Positions 24,454 through 33,240 of a DNA stretch of 64,000 nt are shown here, piece after piece. The translations under genes and the position numbers were made by a program. Source of the stretch: Streptomyces sp. NBC_00285 (lineage in GTDB: Bacteria; Actinomycetota; Actinomycetes; Streptomycetales; Streptomycetaceae); contig NZ_CP108055.1 in assembly GCF_036174265.1 (NCBI RefSeq), forward strand, positions 2,790,001-2,854,000. Direction: 5' to 3'. Every line of letters starts with the position of its first letter. The stretch's first letter is position 1. The notes beneath the pieces are model-generated. The model worked only from the letters and a program-made list of their open reading frames with translations. It made no database searches and had not been told where the DNA came from.

Positions 24454-25173
24454 TCAGCCCGACCGCGATCCCCACGCCCGTCTCTTCTGCACCGGCTTCG
24501 CGTAGCTCCGCGCCCGGCTGGTGCTCAGTCCCAGTCCCACCAGTGACTCCGCCAGCTTGACCGCCGCCCCCACCCCGTCGACCACCGGAAGCCCGAGCTT
24601 CTCCCCCACGGTCCGCTGCAGCCCGGTCATCCCGGCGCATCCCAGCACCAGCACCTCGGCGCCCGCGTCCCGCGCCCGCTCGGCGGCCACCAGGAAAGCG
24701 GCCTCCGTGCGGTCGGCGTCGCCCAGGTCGAGGACCCCGAGCCCCGTTCCGACGACGGCGGCGCAGTTGCGCCCCACCCCCGCCAGCTCCAGGCTGTCCT
24801 CGATCTGCCCGCAGGACCGTTCCAGGGTGGTGACGACGCCGTAGCGCCGGCCGAGCAGACAGGCCAGATGGGCGGCGGCCTCGGTGATGTCGACGACCGG
24901 TACGTCCACCAGCTCCCGGACGCCCTCCCGTCCGTGCTCGCCGAAGCCGGCCATGACGACGGCGTCGTAGGGGGGACCCTCGTACGTGCGCAGCAGGTCG
25001 ATGACCGCCGCCGCGGAGAGGTAGCTGTCGAGCCAGCCCTCCGCGGACTCGGGTCCCCACTGCGGGGTGAGCCCGAGCACGGTGGTGCCCGGGCCTGCGG
25101 CGGCCCGGGCACCTCGTACGATCTCCTCGGTCATCTCCTGCGTGGTGTTGCAGTTGGTGACGGCGATCCGCAC
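24454..25173 (-). CDS. Asp/Glu-hydantoin racemase family protein
   Basis: A 239-residue cofactor-independent racemase. It starts with VRIAVTNCNTTQEMTEEI (the ITN(P/C)NT motif). The two catalytic cysteines should be those in this family's conserved sites; the second, VLGCAGMTGLQ, is plain, while the first site reads MAGFGEHG, with Gly/Phe where Cys or Ser-Thr is often found. It should racemise an amino acid or hydantoin. The GTG at 25173 has GGAGGT upstream that overlaps the permease stop region (5 bp between genes), so the two form an operon. Confidence 0.88.
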   Translation of the reverse strand: MRIAVTNCNTTQEMTEEIVRGARAAAGPGTTVLGLTPQWGPESAEGWLDSYLSAAAVIDLLRTYEGPPYDAVVMAGFGEHGREGVRELVDVPVVDITEAAAHLACLLGRRYGVVTTLERSCGQIEDSLELAGVGRNCAAVVGTGLGVLDLGDADRTEAAFLVAAERARDAGAEVLVLGCAGMTGLQRTVGEKLGLPVVDGVGAAVKLAESLVGLGLSTSRARSYAKPVQKRRAWGSRSG

Positions 25174-25178
25174 GTTTC

Positions 25179-26648
25179 TCAGACCTCCACGGCCTCGGGG
25201 ATCTCGCGAGTGGCCTGCTCGCCCCGGCACAGCAGGGCGTACAGCCCGGCCGCGAGCGCCGTACCGATGAACCAGGAGTACGGGGCCACGTCGCTGAACG
25301 TCTTCACCAGGGCGAGGACGCCCGCGACGGCCGCCGCCGGCAGGAACGCCCACAGGGCCTTGGGGTTGACGCCCTTGCGGTAGTAGTAGGGGGAGCCGGG
25401 CTCGGCGTTGAACAGCTCGTCGACGTTCACGCGGCCCTTCTTGACCCAGTAGTAGTCGAGCATGATCACGCCGAACAGCGGGCCGAGGAAGGCGCCGAGG
25501 CCGCCGAGGAAGTAGTTGACGACCGTGGGGTTGGAGAAGAGGTTCCACGGGGTCACGACCAGTGCGGCGACCGTGCTGATCATGCCGCCGATCTTGAAGG
25601 TGATCTTCTGCGGCCAGACGTTGGCGAGGTCGTACGCCGGTGAGACGAAGTTGGCGACGATGTTGACGCCCATGGTGGCGACGGCGAAGGTGAGCGCGCC
25701 CAGCACCATGACCCAGGTGTTGCCGACCTTGGCGACGAGTTCGGCCGGGTCGGTGATGGCCTGGCCCCAGACCTCCAGCGAGCCCGCGGTGACGATGACG
25801 GAGACGACCACGAAGGCCGTGGAGTTGATCGGCAGGCCCCAGAAGTTGCCGCGGCGGACGGTCTTGTAGTCCGGCGCGAAGCGGGAGAAGTCGCAGAAGT
25901 TGAGCATCAGCGTGCCGTAGGTGGCGAGGATCAGGCCGATCGCGCCGAACCACTGCCGCCACTGCTCCCCGACGGAGACGGGGTGCGGGGTGCTGGTGAG
26001 CGAGATGCTCCAGCCGGCCTTGGCCAGTACCCAGATCGCCAGCGCGATCATGACCAGCCAGATCGCCGGTCCGCAGAAGTCCTGGAACTTGCGCACCGAC
26101 TCCATGCCCTGGCTGATGATCAGCGCCTGGATCAGCCACAGCGAGAGGAAGGAGACCCAGCCGAGGGCGTCGAGGCCGAGGAAGGAGCTGTGCGTCCAGG
26201 ACTCCAGGCCCGGCCAGGCGGCCAGCAGCATCACGTTGACCGCGACGGAGGCGAGGTAGGTCTGGATGCCGTACCACATGATGGCGATCACGGCCCGGAT
26301 CAGGGCCGGGATGTTGGCGCCCCACACACCGAAGCTGATGCGGCTGATGACGGGGAACGGCACGCCGTGGCGCTGGCCGATTTTGCCCATCCAGTTCATG
26401 CCGACGTAGATGATCACGAAGCCGACGAGCAGGGATGTGAAGACCTGCCACACGTTCATGCCGAGGACCAACAGACCGGCCGCGAAAGTGTAGTTGCCCA
26501 GGTTGTGGACGTCGGACATCCACATGGCGAAGAGGTCGAAGACCTTCCAGTTCCGCTTGCCTGCGGGTGCCAGGTCTTCGTTGGTGAGCCGGGGATCGGG
26601 GACGAACGCTGAGATGCCGGTGGCTTCGGCACGGTCGGCGAGGGACAC
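25179..26648 (-). CDS. NCS1-family nucleobase/hydantoin:cation symporter
   Basis: A 489-residue transporter with about twelve membrane segments. N-terminal NEDLAPAGKRNWKVFDLFAMWMSDVHNLGNYTFAAGL is the NCS1 signature; it continues with GQRHGVPFPVISRISFGVWGANIPALIRA, another hallmark. The family imports allantoin, hydantoins, uracil or cytosine with Na+ or H+. With a hydantoin/Asp-type racemase next to it, the substrate is most likely a hydantoin or allantoin-like compound. The GTG at 26648 follows GGAGG. Regulation is probably by the divergent GntR protein through the palindrome at 26702. Confidence 0.92.
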   Translation of the reverse strand: MSLADRAEATGISAFVPDPRLTNEDLAPAGKRNWKVFDLFAMWMSDVHNLGNYTFAAGLLVLGMNVWQVFTSLLVGFVIIYVGMNWMGKIGQRHGVPFPVISRISFGVWGANIPALIRAVIAIMWYGIQTYLASVAVNVMLLAAWPGLESWTHSSFLGLDALGWVSFLSLWLIQALIISQGMESVRKFQDFCGPAIWLVMIALAIWVLAKAGWSISLTSTPHPVSVGEQWRQWFGAIGLILATYGTLMLNFCDFSRFAPDYKTVRRGNFWGLPINSTAFVVVSVIVTAGSLEVWGQAITDPAELVAKVGNTWVMVLGALTFAVATMGVNIVANFVSPAYDLANVWPQKITFKIGGMISTVAALVVTPWNLFSNPTVVNYFLGGLGAFLGPLFGVIMLDYYWVKKGRVNVDELFNAEPGSPYYYRKGVNPKALWAFLPAAAVAGVLALVKTFSDVAPYSWFIGTALAAGLYALLCRGEQATREIPEAVEV

Positions 26649-26701
26649 GGGGCCTCCAGGGACAAGGGGGACAGGAGGATGGCGGCCGCCTGGCATCCGG
26701 T

Positions 26702-26715
26702 TTTGGTATACCAAA
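26702..26715. promoter_or_regulatory. Perfect palindrome TTTGGTATACCAAA, probable GntR operator
   Basis: A 14-bp perfect palindrome lies 54 bp before the permease start and 92 bp before the GntR start. Its core TGGTATACCA is typical of FadR/VanR-type (FCD) GntR operators, which are TGGTnnACCA-like. It is the only such site I noticed near the three genes. Confidence 0.75.
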
Positions 26716-26807
26716 CTGCCGCCATAGTCCTCCCGTCAAGAGTTCTGACCGATGTCGCCTCCGTTAACGCTCCGTAAAACAGCTCCGGAGTCGGCGAAGA
26801 TGGCTCC

Positions 26808-27476
26808 ATGAGCTCCACGACGAACATCGAGCCCCTCGGCGCCGTCCGCGAACGCGTCCTGGCCACCCTGCGGCAGGAGATCATCGCGGGCGGGCTGCGC
26901 CCGGGCGACCGGCTGGTCGAGCGGGAGCTCGCCGACCGCTTCGGGGTCTCCCGGGTGCCGGTCCGCGAGGCGATCCGCGCCCTGGTCGCCGAGGGTTTCG
27001 TCCACTTCGAGACCCCGCGCCGCACGGTCGTCCGGCGGCTGACCCCGAACGACGTCAAGGAACTCTTCGAGTTGCGCGAGGCGCTGGAGGTGTACGCGGC
27101 GGGTCTCGCCGCGGCCCGTGCGACCCCGCAGGACCTCGCCGAGGTCGAGCGGCTCCTCGACCTGGCGGCGGCCGCGACCGAGGCGGACGACGCGGAGACG
27201 ATCACGGACGTCAACAGCCGGCTGCATGACAGCATCGTGGCCATGGCCCGCAACAGTCTGCTGGTCGAGGCCCTGGAACCGGTTGCCGGACGACTGCGCT
27301 GGATGACCCGGCGGAACGAGGAGTGGCCCCAACTCCTCGTCGAGCACCGGGACTTGTACGAGGCGATCGCGTCCGGCGACCCGGACCGGGCCCGCGCGCA
27401 CGCCCTCGCGCATGTGCGGACCAACTACGAGTCGACGGTACGTCAGCTGTTCGGGGACACGGCCGAGATGATCTGA
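26808..27476 (+). CDS. GntR-family regulator with FCD domain
   Basis: A 222-residue FadR/VanR-type repressor. The winged helix is at about residues 10-75 (LREEI-like LRQEIIAGGLRPGDRLVERELADRFGVSRVPVREAIRALVAEGFV). The FCD ligand domain has the metal residues in DVNSRLHDSIV, EHRDLYEAI and HALAHV. It probably represses the divergent permease-racemase operon until its inducer binds. The ATG at 26808 is preceded by a GAAGATGG stretch. Its 3' end overlaps the convergent pip gene by 34 bp. Confidence 0.93.
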   Translation: MSSTTNIEPLGAVRERVLATLRQEIIAGGLRPGDRLVERELADRFGVSRVPVREAIRALVAEGFVHFETPRRTVVRRLTPNDVKELFELREALEVYAAGLAAARATPQDLAEVERLLDLAAAATEADDAETITDVNSRLHDSIVAMARNSLLVEALEPVAGRLRWMTRRNEEWPQLLVEHRDLYEAIASGDPDRARAHALAHVRTNYESTVRQLFGDTAEMI

Positions 27477-28441
27477 CGGGTCCAGCCGCGCGCGTACTTG
27501 TCCGTCGCCGCCACCATCACGTCCACGCCCCGCTCCCCCGCGAAGTGTGCGCCGTCGTCGATCACCGACAACTCGCTGCCGGGCCAGGCGTGATGGAGAC
27601 GCCAGACGGTGCCGAGAAGGTTGCCGAAGTCGAAACTGCCCTGGACGAGGGTGCCGGGAATGTCCTTCAGCACAGGCGCGTCGCGCAGGACGACACCCTC
27701 GTCGTTGCCCTCGCCCAGGAAGTGGTCATTGCCCCAGTAGTGGGTGACGGTACGGGCGAATCCCTGGCGGAACACCGGGTCCTCGTAACGCGGCACCGAC
27801 CGCGGCGGCGCGGACTCGATCGCGGTCTCCCAGTCGGTCCACGCCCGCGCCGCCCGCTCGCGGACCTGCGGATCGGGCGACTCCAGCAACCGGTTGTATG
27901 CGGCGGGGATGTTCCCGGACCGCTCCTCGACGGGCAACTCCCCGATGAACCGTTCGAACGCCGCCGGGAAGATCTTCCCAAGTCCCCTGGTCATCAGGGT
28001 GACTTCGGGACTCGCGGCGGTCGCGATCCCGGTCAGCACCAGCTCCGTCACGGCCTCCGGGTGTGTCTGCGCGTACCGCAGCCCGAGCATCGACCCGAAG
28101 GAAATGCCCCACACCAGCCACCCCTCGATCCCCAGATGCCGCCGCAGCAGCTCCAGGTCGGCGATGAGATGCGGGGTCGTGTTGACGCTCATGTCGGTGT
28201 CGTACGCGCTCGCGTGCGGCGTGGATCTCCCGGCGCCGCGCTGGTCCAGCAGCACGATCCGGTACGCGGCCGGGTCGAACAGCCGGCGCGCCCACGGCGT
28301 ACAGCCGGACCCCGGCCCGCCGTGCAGCACGACCGCCGGCTTGCCGTCCGGGTTCCCGCAGGTCTCCCAGTACACGCGGTTGCCGTCACCGACGTCGAGC
28401 ATGCCGTGGTCGTACGGTTCGATCTCCGGGTAAAGAGGCAT
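27443..28441 (-). CDS. pip: Prolyl aminopeptidase
   Basis: A 332-residue alpha/beta hydrolase of the S33 family that cleaves N-terminal proline. The start MPLYPEIEPYDHGMLDVGDGNRVYWETCGNPDGKPAVVLHGGPGSGC is the family hallmark, with the oxyanion HGGPG. The nucleophile is Ser in GISFGSMLGL, the acid lies in VQGSFDFGN and the His in DDGAHF. No signal peptide, so cytoplasmic. The ATG at 28441 has only 10 bp to the upstream UDG stop, so the two may be co-transcribed. Confidence 0.93.
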   Translation of the reverse strand: MPLYPEIEPYDHGMLDVGDGNRVYWETCGNPDGKPAVVLHGGPGSGCTPWARRLFDPAAYRIVLLDQRGAGRSTPHASAYDTDMSVNTTPHLIADLELLRRHLGIEGWLVWGISFGSMLGLRYAQTHPEAVTELVLTGIATAASPEVTLMTRGLGKIFPAAFERFIGELPVEERSGNIPAAYNRLLESPDPQVRERAARAWTDWETAIESAPPRSVPRYEDPVFRQGFARTVTHYWGNDHFLGEGNDEGVVLRDAPVLKDIPGTLVQGSFDFGNLLGTVWRLHHAWPGSELSVIDDGAHFAGERGVDVMVAATDKYARGWTRQIISAVSPNS

Positions 28442-28450
28442 CCGGCGACC

Positions 28451-29170
28451 CTAGCCGCCCTGCGCCGACCTCGTCGCGCCATTTCCCGGCAGCCCGGCTG
28501 CCTCCGCCGCTGTGCCGAGCACGTCCCGGAGCATCGTCGGCGTGAGCTTGCCGGTGAAGGTGTTGCGCTGACTGACGTGGAAGCAGCCGAAGAGTTCGAG
28601 GCCGTCGAGCGGCACGCGCGCGCCGTGTCCGAAGACGGGCCGCGGCCGGGGCACGTTCCAGCCCGCCTCCCTGAACGCGGGCAGTACGGCCTGCCAGCCG
28701 AAAGCGCCGAGCACGACCACGGCACGCAAGGTCGGCCGCAGCAGGTTCAGCTCCTGGACCAGCCAGGGGCGGCAGGTGTCGCGTTCGCCGGGGGTCGGCT
28801 TGTTGTCGGGCGGCGCGCAGTGCACGGGCGAGGTGATCCGCACGCCGTACAGTTCCAGGCCGTCTTCCGCGGTCACGGCCGTGGGTCGGGAGGCGAGCCC
28901 GACGTCGTACAGCGCCTGGTAGAGCACGTCACCGGAACGGTCACCGGTGAACATCCGCCCCGTCCGGTTCCCGCCGTGCGCGGCCGGCGCGAGCCCGACG
29001 ATCAACAGCCGCGCGTCCGGCGGCCCGAATCCGGGCACCGGGCGCCCCCAGTACGTCCAGTCGGCGAAGGCGGCCCGCTTGGTACGTGCCACCTCCTCAC
29101 GCCAGTCGACCAGACGCGGACAGGCACGGCAGCCCGCGATCCGGCGGTCAAGAGCGGCTAGGGCATCCAC
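28451..29170 (-). CDS. Uracil-DNA glycosylase, family 5 (UDGb)
   Basis: A 239-residue glycosylase that removes uracil and deaminated bases. Motif A is GLAPAAHGGNRTGRMFTGDRSGD, in which Ala replaces the usual catalytic Asp/Asn, as in family 5. Motif B is HVSQRNTFTGKLT. Fe-S cysteines are suggested by CRACPRL (residues 14-17) and the later Cys in HCAPPDN and DTCRPW. The GTG at 29170 is used. It suits a high-G+C genome where cytosine deamination is frequent. Confidence 0.9.
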   Translation of the reverse strand: MDALAALDRRIAGCRACPRLVDWREEVARTKRAAFADWTYWGRPVPGFGPPDARLLIVGLAPAAHGGNRTGRMFTGDRSGDVLYQALYDVGLASRPTAVTAEDGLELYGVRITSPVHCAPPDNKPTPGERDTCRPWLVQELNLLRPTLRAVVVLGAFGWQAVLPAFREAGWNVPRPRPVFGHGARVPLDGLELFGCFHVSQRNTFTGKLTPTMLRDVLGTAAEAAGLPGNGATRSAQGG

Positions 29171-29262
29171 GGGTCCACGGTACGGCCGCGACCGGACAGC
29201 AACGGGGCGCCCGCCGGAAAACCCACCCGGGGTGCACGACCCCGGGTACTAAGGTCGAGGGC

Positions 29263-30084
29263 ATGGCTGTGGAACGTACGGACGACAACGGGACCGGTGG
29301 GACAGGCAGGGCCGAGCCGCCCACCGACAGCCCCGCGCCCACCGACAGCCCCGACGGACTCGACGGTCCCGGCACCGATGTCACCGCCCCGGACCCCACG
29401 CCCCCGGTGACCGTCGCCCCCGACGCACCGGACCCGAAGATCGCCGCCGCCGTCGCCGCCGCGAAGGCCGCCGCTCCGCAGAACGGCGAGAGCGTGCGCA
29501 CCGACAGCTGGATCTGGTCCGTGCGGCTGGTCAAGACCCGTTCCGCGGGGGCCACCGCCTGCCGCGGCGGGCATGTTCATGTGAACGGTGACCGGGTGAA
29601 GCCCGCCCACTCCCTGCGCGTCGGCGACGAGGTGCGTGTCCGCCAGGACGGCCTGGAACGGATCGTCGTCGTGAAGCACCTGATCCGCAAGCGGGTCGGC
29701 GCTCCCGTGGCCGCCCAGTGCTACGTCGACAAATCTCCCCCGCCGCCGCCTCGCGAGGCCTTCGCTCCCGCAGGTGTCCGCGACCGCGGTGCCGGCCGCC
29801 CGACCAAGCGCGACCGCCGCGATCTGGAACGCCTGCGCGGCCTCACGGAAGGCAGCCGCCGCAACCGCTTCGCCGGACCGGGCGACCCTGGCGGCCCGGG
29901 CGGGTCCGAGACCCCGGCCGACCCCGACGGCTCGGCAACCCCCGCCCGCGCGGACGCACCCCGCCGCGCGGACAAGGCAGGGCACCTCGACAGAGCACGC
30001 CGCTCGGACCGTAGCGGCACCTCGGGCAAGGCCGGCAACCCTGGCAGGGGCGGAAGCTCTGGCAGAACGAAACGCTCGAACTGA
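29263..30084 (+). CDS. S4-domain RNA-binding protein (Hsp15/HslR-like)
   Basis: A 273-residue protein. Residues 1-70 are Asp/Pro/Thr-rich, the S4 domain is about residues 75-140 (RTDSWIWSVRLVKTRSAGATACRGGHVHVNGDRVKPAHSLRVGDEVRV), and a Pro/Arg/Gly-rich disordered tail with DxxR and SGR repeats follows. The S4 domain matches the heat-shock protein 15 type that binds stalled 50S-nascent chain complexes. The two disordered ends are longer than in Hsp15. The ATG at 29263 follows AAGGTCGAGGG. Confidence 0.88.
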   Translation: MAVERTDDNGTGGTGRAEPPTDSPAPTDSPDGLDGPGTDVTAPDPTPPVTVAPDAPDPKIAAAVAAAKAAAPQNGESVRTDSWIWSVRLVKTRSAGATACRGGHVHVNGDRVKPAHSLRVGDEVRVRQDGLERIVVVKHLIRKRVGAPVAAQCYVDKSPPPPPREAFAPAGVRDRGAGRPTKRDRRDLERLRGLTEGSRRNRFAGPGDPGGPGGSETPADPDGSATPARADAPRRADKAGHLDRARRSDRSGTSGKAGNPGRGGSSGRTKRSN

Positions 30085-30238
30085 GCCGAAGTTCCAGGCT
30101 CCGGCCCCAGCTCCGCACCCGCGCACGATCATGCGCGGCACGCAGACGAGACTCCCGCTCAGGCCACCGACGCCGCCCGCGCCCCGACAGCCAGGCAGCC
30201 CGGCAGCCGACAGCCCGGCATGCGTCCGGCCACCGCCA

Positions 30239-30276
30239 TGAGGCCGCCCCCTACCGAAGGGCAGGGACCGGCCTCA
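30239..30276. terminator. Candidate terminator between S4 and DoxX genes
   Basis: Inverted repeat TGAGGCCG (30239-30246) and CGGCCTCA (30269-30276), with a further CCCT/AGGG pair inside, sits just before the DoxX stop on the convergent side. It is a moderate hairpin without a T-tract. Confidence 0.5.
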
Positions 30277-30303
30277 CCGCGGTGGCCGACGGACGGCTCG
30301 CCG

Positions 30304-30774
30304 TCACGCCCGTCGTCGTACCAGCCGCAGCAGATCCGCGTTGTGCCGGCGCCGGGCCCAGGCGATCAGGGCGAGCGGGACGATCAGGATGAGCGGGGTC
30401 GCCGCGTTCTCCCCGTCGAAGTAGGTGAGCTGGACGACGAACGCGCCGACCATCAGCCCGCTCAACGCCACGGCCGCCACCGACTGCAGGACGGGAATCA
30501 ACAGGGCGATCCCACCGGCCAGTTCGAGAACGCCGATGATGTACATCCCCGTGCTGCCCCAGCCCATCTTGTCGAAGCCCTCGACGGCGGAGGGGTGCGC
30601 GATCAGCTTGGGAAGCGCGCTCGCGATGACGTAGAAGAGGGCGAGTACGACCTGAAGGGTGCGCAGGGCGATCCGGGCCCGGCGGCCACGGGAGGTCGGG
30701 GACTCGGCGATGACGGGCGCGTCGGCGACGGCGGAAGCGGCGGTGCGGGGGACGGGGACGGTGGTGTCGGACAT
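30304..30774 (-). CDS. DoxX-family membrane protein
   Basis: A 156-residue protein with four membrane segments (LQVVLALFYVIASALPKLI, MYIIGVLELAGGIALLIPVL, VAAVALSGLMVGAFVVQLT and LILIVPLALIAWAR) after a 35-residue cytoplasmic N-terminus. This is the DoxX layout. DoxX proteins are thiosulfate/quinone or oxidative-stress related; the specific role is unknown. The ATG at 30774 follows AGGAGACC. Confidence 0.88.
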   Translation of the reverse strand: MSDTTVPVPRTAASAVADAPVIAESPTSRGRRARIALRTLQVVLALFYVIASALPKLIAHPSAVEGFDKMGWGSTGMYIIGVLELAGGIALLIPVLQSVAAVALSGLMVGAFVVQLTYFDGENAATPLILIVPLALIAWARRRHNADLLRLVRRRA

Positions 30775-30830
30775 CGGGGTCTCCTGGGGAAGCGGTCCGT
30801 GTGCTGTCACCGGGATAGACCCGCGCCCGT

Positions 30831-31763
30831 TCAGGAACTCATCGCCGCGCCGGGACCGAATTCCGTCAGGGGAAACCACCCGCGCCCGATGTACCAGTGC
30901 CGGCCGGCCCGCAGGTGATCGCCGACGGCCCGCTCCAGCACCGTCCGCCGCGGCAGGCTGTCCAGCGGCAGCTCCGCGTCCCCGAACACGAACTGCAGCG
31001 GCTCGCTGTCCTCCGGCCTCTCGTCCTCGGGGGCCAGCCGGAAACGCTCCTGGAACCGGACGATGTTGGAGTCCGCGGGCAGGTACTCCTTCAGCTGCGG
31101 GTCGAGCAGCCAGGAATGGCACAGCGCCACCTGGTAGGGCTCCTCCGGGAAGTGCCGGGGGAAGAACTCGCCGGCCAGGGCGAGTGAGCGATCGCAGGAC
31201 TGGGGGGACAGCGGGCCGAGGAAGTCGGGGACGTGGACACTGAGGCAGGGCGCGCCGGTGGCGATGTCCGGTCCGGCAGCGGCCAGCGCCCGTCTGTTCC
31301 AGGGCCCGTACCGCATCCGCTCGAACTGGAGCCGCCCCAGCTGGTACAGCTCGCCGCGGAAGTGCCGGGTCAGCCAGCGCGGTGACTGCACGCCCGCCCT
31401 GCCGTACCGCCTGCGGTGCACGGCCATGTTCCGCCCGAGGTCGGCGAGGGTGCGCCGGGAGACGTCGTCCGGAATACCGCGGGCGCGGTGGTATTCGCGC
31501 GCGTGGGGCAGCGCCGCCACGAACACGTAGGCAGGGAAGCAGCGTTGGAGGGCGCCGGCCGGCCAGTCGAGGTCGGGCAGGACGACCGGGTCCTCGGCCT
31601 CGCCCAGGCCCCGGACGAGTTCGTCGACGGAGTGCTCCAGGAACCTCCGAAGCTCGGGGTCGTCCATGACCCGTCGGCCCATCCGTACGAGTTCGTTGAC
31701 GTCCTCGTGCGGCACGGCGAGTTCCACCAGCACCTCGGCCAGTTCGTCGGCGTCCGGAAGCAC
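30831..31763 (-). CDS. Acyltransferase-domain protein (NAT_N/GNAT_C type)
   Basis: A 310-residue protein. The helical N-terminus and the C-terminal GNAT-like half (CLSVHVPDFLGPLSPQSCDRSLALAGEFFPRHFPEEPYQVALCHSWLLDPQLKEYLPADSNIVRFQERF) fit the 'acyltransferase domain-containing' family of actinomycetes. The HVP and CHSWLLDPQL segments are its most recognisable parts. The acceptor is unknown. The GTG at 31763 has a perfect GGAGGT box on the minus strand. It is 56 bp upstream of the DoxX gene, possibly in one transcript. Confidence 0.8.
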   Translation of the reverse strand: MLPDADELAEVLVELAVPHEDVNELVRMGRRVMDDPELRRFLEHSVDELVRGLGEAEDPVVLPDLDWPAGALQRCFPAYVFVAALPHAREYHRARGIPDDVSRRTLADLGRNMAVHRRRYGRAGVQSPRWLTRHFRGELYQLGRLQFERMRYGPWNRRALAAAGPDIATGAPCLSVHVPDFLGPLSPQSCDRSLALAGEFFPRHFPEEPYQVALCHSWLLDPQLKEYLPADSNIVRFQERFRLAPEDERPEDSEPLQFVFGDAELPLDSLPRRTVLERAVGDHLRAGRHWYIGRGWFPLTEFGPGAAMSS

Positions 31764-31829
31764 GCGGTGACCTCCTTTTCGACCCTTTGGTCAGCGTCCG
31801 TTCCGAAGAGTACGTTGCAAGGAGGAGCG

Positions 31830-32105
31830 ATGATCCCGATGCGTACGGGCAGTGAGCCGACGACAGCGCGCAGTGCACTGCGGGCGCGGTTCTGGCTGAG
31901 CGTGTGGGGGCTGGTCTGGACGGTCTTCGGCACGGCCGCGTTCGCGCTGGCGGGACGGCCCGGGTGGGCTGTCGCCTGTGGCGTGTTGTGGCTGGTGATC
32001 ACCGTCGACATGGCGCTGATCCTCCGGCACATCCGCCAGGGCCCGCACTACCAGCCGGGCCCCGGCATCCCGCCGTACCGGCCGCCGGAGAACCGCCCCC
32101 GGTAG
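31830..32105 (+). CDS. Small membrane protein, DUF6343-like
   Basis: A 91-residue protein. Residues 4-40 (RTGSEPTTARSALRARFWLSVWGLVWTVFGTAAFAL) and a second membrane segment PGWAVACGVLWLVITVDMALILRHIRQ match the DUF6343 pattern. The Pro-rich tail GPGIPPYRPPENRPR faces the cytoplasm. The ATG at 31830 follows AAGGAGGAG. Divergent from the acyltransferase gene. Confidence 0.8.
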   Translation: MIPMRTGSEPTTARSALRARFWLSVWGLVWTVFGTAAFALAGRPGWAVACGVLWLVITVDMALILRHIRQGPHYQPGPGIPPYRPPENRPR

Positions 32106-32127
32106 CCGCGGCACATCGAGGCGGCCG

Positions 32128-32508
32128 TCAGGAGTCGAACCGCGCGGCCTTCAGGAACTCCGGCTTCGGGTCCAGCGCCGCCGCCAGCCTGAAGTGGCGC
32201 CTGGCCTGGTCGGGCCGGCCCTGCCGCTCGTAGGTGCGGGCGAGCGCGAAGTGGGCGAAGGCGTTGTCCGGCTCGCGCTCCAGCACGATGGTGAACTCCA
32301 GCTCGGCGGGCCGCAGCTGCGCGGCCGCGAAGAAGGCACGCGCGCGCAGCAGCCGGGCCGCGGTGTTCTCCGGGTGGGCGGCGATGACCTGGTCGAGCAG
32401 TTTCACCGCGCCCCGCGGATCCCGTGCGGCGAGCAACTGCTCGGCGGCACGGAAGTCGATGACATGCGTCTCCGGAGTACGTCCGGTCGAACCGCTGGTC
32501 TCGGGCAC
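32128..32508 (-). CDS. Tetratricopeptide-repeat protein
   Basis: A 126-residue TPR protein with about three tandem repeats: AAEQLLAARDPRGAVKLLDQVIAAHPEN, ARLLRARAFFAAAQLRPAELEFTIVLEREPDN and AHFALARTYERQGRPDQARRHFRLAAALDP. It is a protein-protein interaction scaffold; the partner is unknown. The GTG at 32508 has GGAAGGA upstream. Confidence 0.9.
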   Translation of the reverse strand: MPETSGSTGRTPETHVIDFRAAEQLLAARDPRGAVKLLDQVIAAHPENTAARLLRARAFFAAAQLRPAELEFTIVLEREPDNAFAHFALARTYERQGRPDQARRHFRLAAALDPKPEFLKAARFDS

Positions 32509-32558
32509 GGCAGAGTCCTTCCCTCACTGGAAGGGTTCAACGCCCGGACAGCGAGACG

Positions 32559-33212
32559 CTATTCCTGGGGCTCCCGGGGCGCCTCAGGAGAAACGGCCTC
32601 GTCCGCGCCCCGGTCCGCACGCACTCGCCGTACGAGATCCGCCCATACGTCCCGCACGCGGTGCCGCAGCTCCTCCAGGGGGACGTCGTTGTCGATCACG
32701 ACGTCCGCGATCTCCAGGCGCTTCTCGCGCGTCGCCTGGGCGGCCATGCGCGCGCGTGCGTCCTGCTCGGTCATGCCGCGCAGTGTGAGAAGCCGGTCGA
32801 GCTGGGTCTCGGGGCTCGTGTCGACGACGATCACGAGGTCGTAGAGCGGTGCGAGGGCGTTCTCCGCGAGGAGGGGGACATCGTGCACGACGACCGCGTC
32901 CTGGGCGGCGGCCGACTCCAGCTCACGGGAGCGGGCGCCCACCAACGGGTGCACGATCGAGTTCAGTACGGCGAGCTTGTCCGGGTCGGCGAAGACGATC
33001 GAGCCCAGTCCGGGCCGGTCCAGGCTGCCGTCCTCGGCGAGCACGTCCTCACCGAAGGCCTCCACGACCGCGGCGAGGCCGGGCGTGCCCGGCGCGACGA
33101 CCTCGCGTGCGATCCGGTCCGCGTCGATCAGGACGGCACCATGCTCCACGAGGAGCCTCGACACCTCACTCTTGCCGGCACCGATACCGCCGGTCAGGCC
33201 CACCTTCAACAT
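32559..33212 (-). CDS. coaE: Dephospho-CoA kinase
   Basis: A 217-residue kinase for the last step of coenzyme A synthesis, phosphorylating dephospho-CoA at the 3'-OH. P-loop [17 protein letters not shown] opens the protein; [13 protein letters not shown] is the substrate site; HDVPLLAEN the second motif; [20 protein letters not shown] the LID region. The C-terminal 20 residues are an acidic tail. ATG at 33212; the frame upstream is not used. It is 28 bp downstream of the PAC2 gene, in the same direction. Confidence 0.95.
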   Translation of the reverse strand: MLKVGLTGGIGAGKSEVSRLLVEHGAVLIDADRIAREVVAPGTPGLAAVVEAFGEDVLAEDGSLDRPGLGSIVFADPDKLAVLNSIVHPLVGARSRELESAAAQDAVVVHDVPLLAENALAPLYDLVIVVDTSPETQLDRLLTLRGMTEQDARARMAAQATREKRLEIADVVIDNDVPLEELRHRVRDVWADLVRRVRADRGADEAVSPEAPREPQE

Positions 33213-33240
33213 GCCCGGCAGCCTAGACGCTTCCCGCGGA

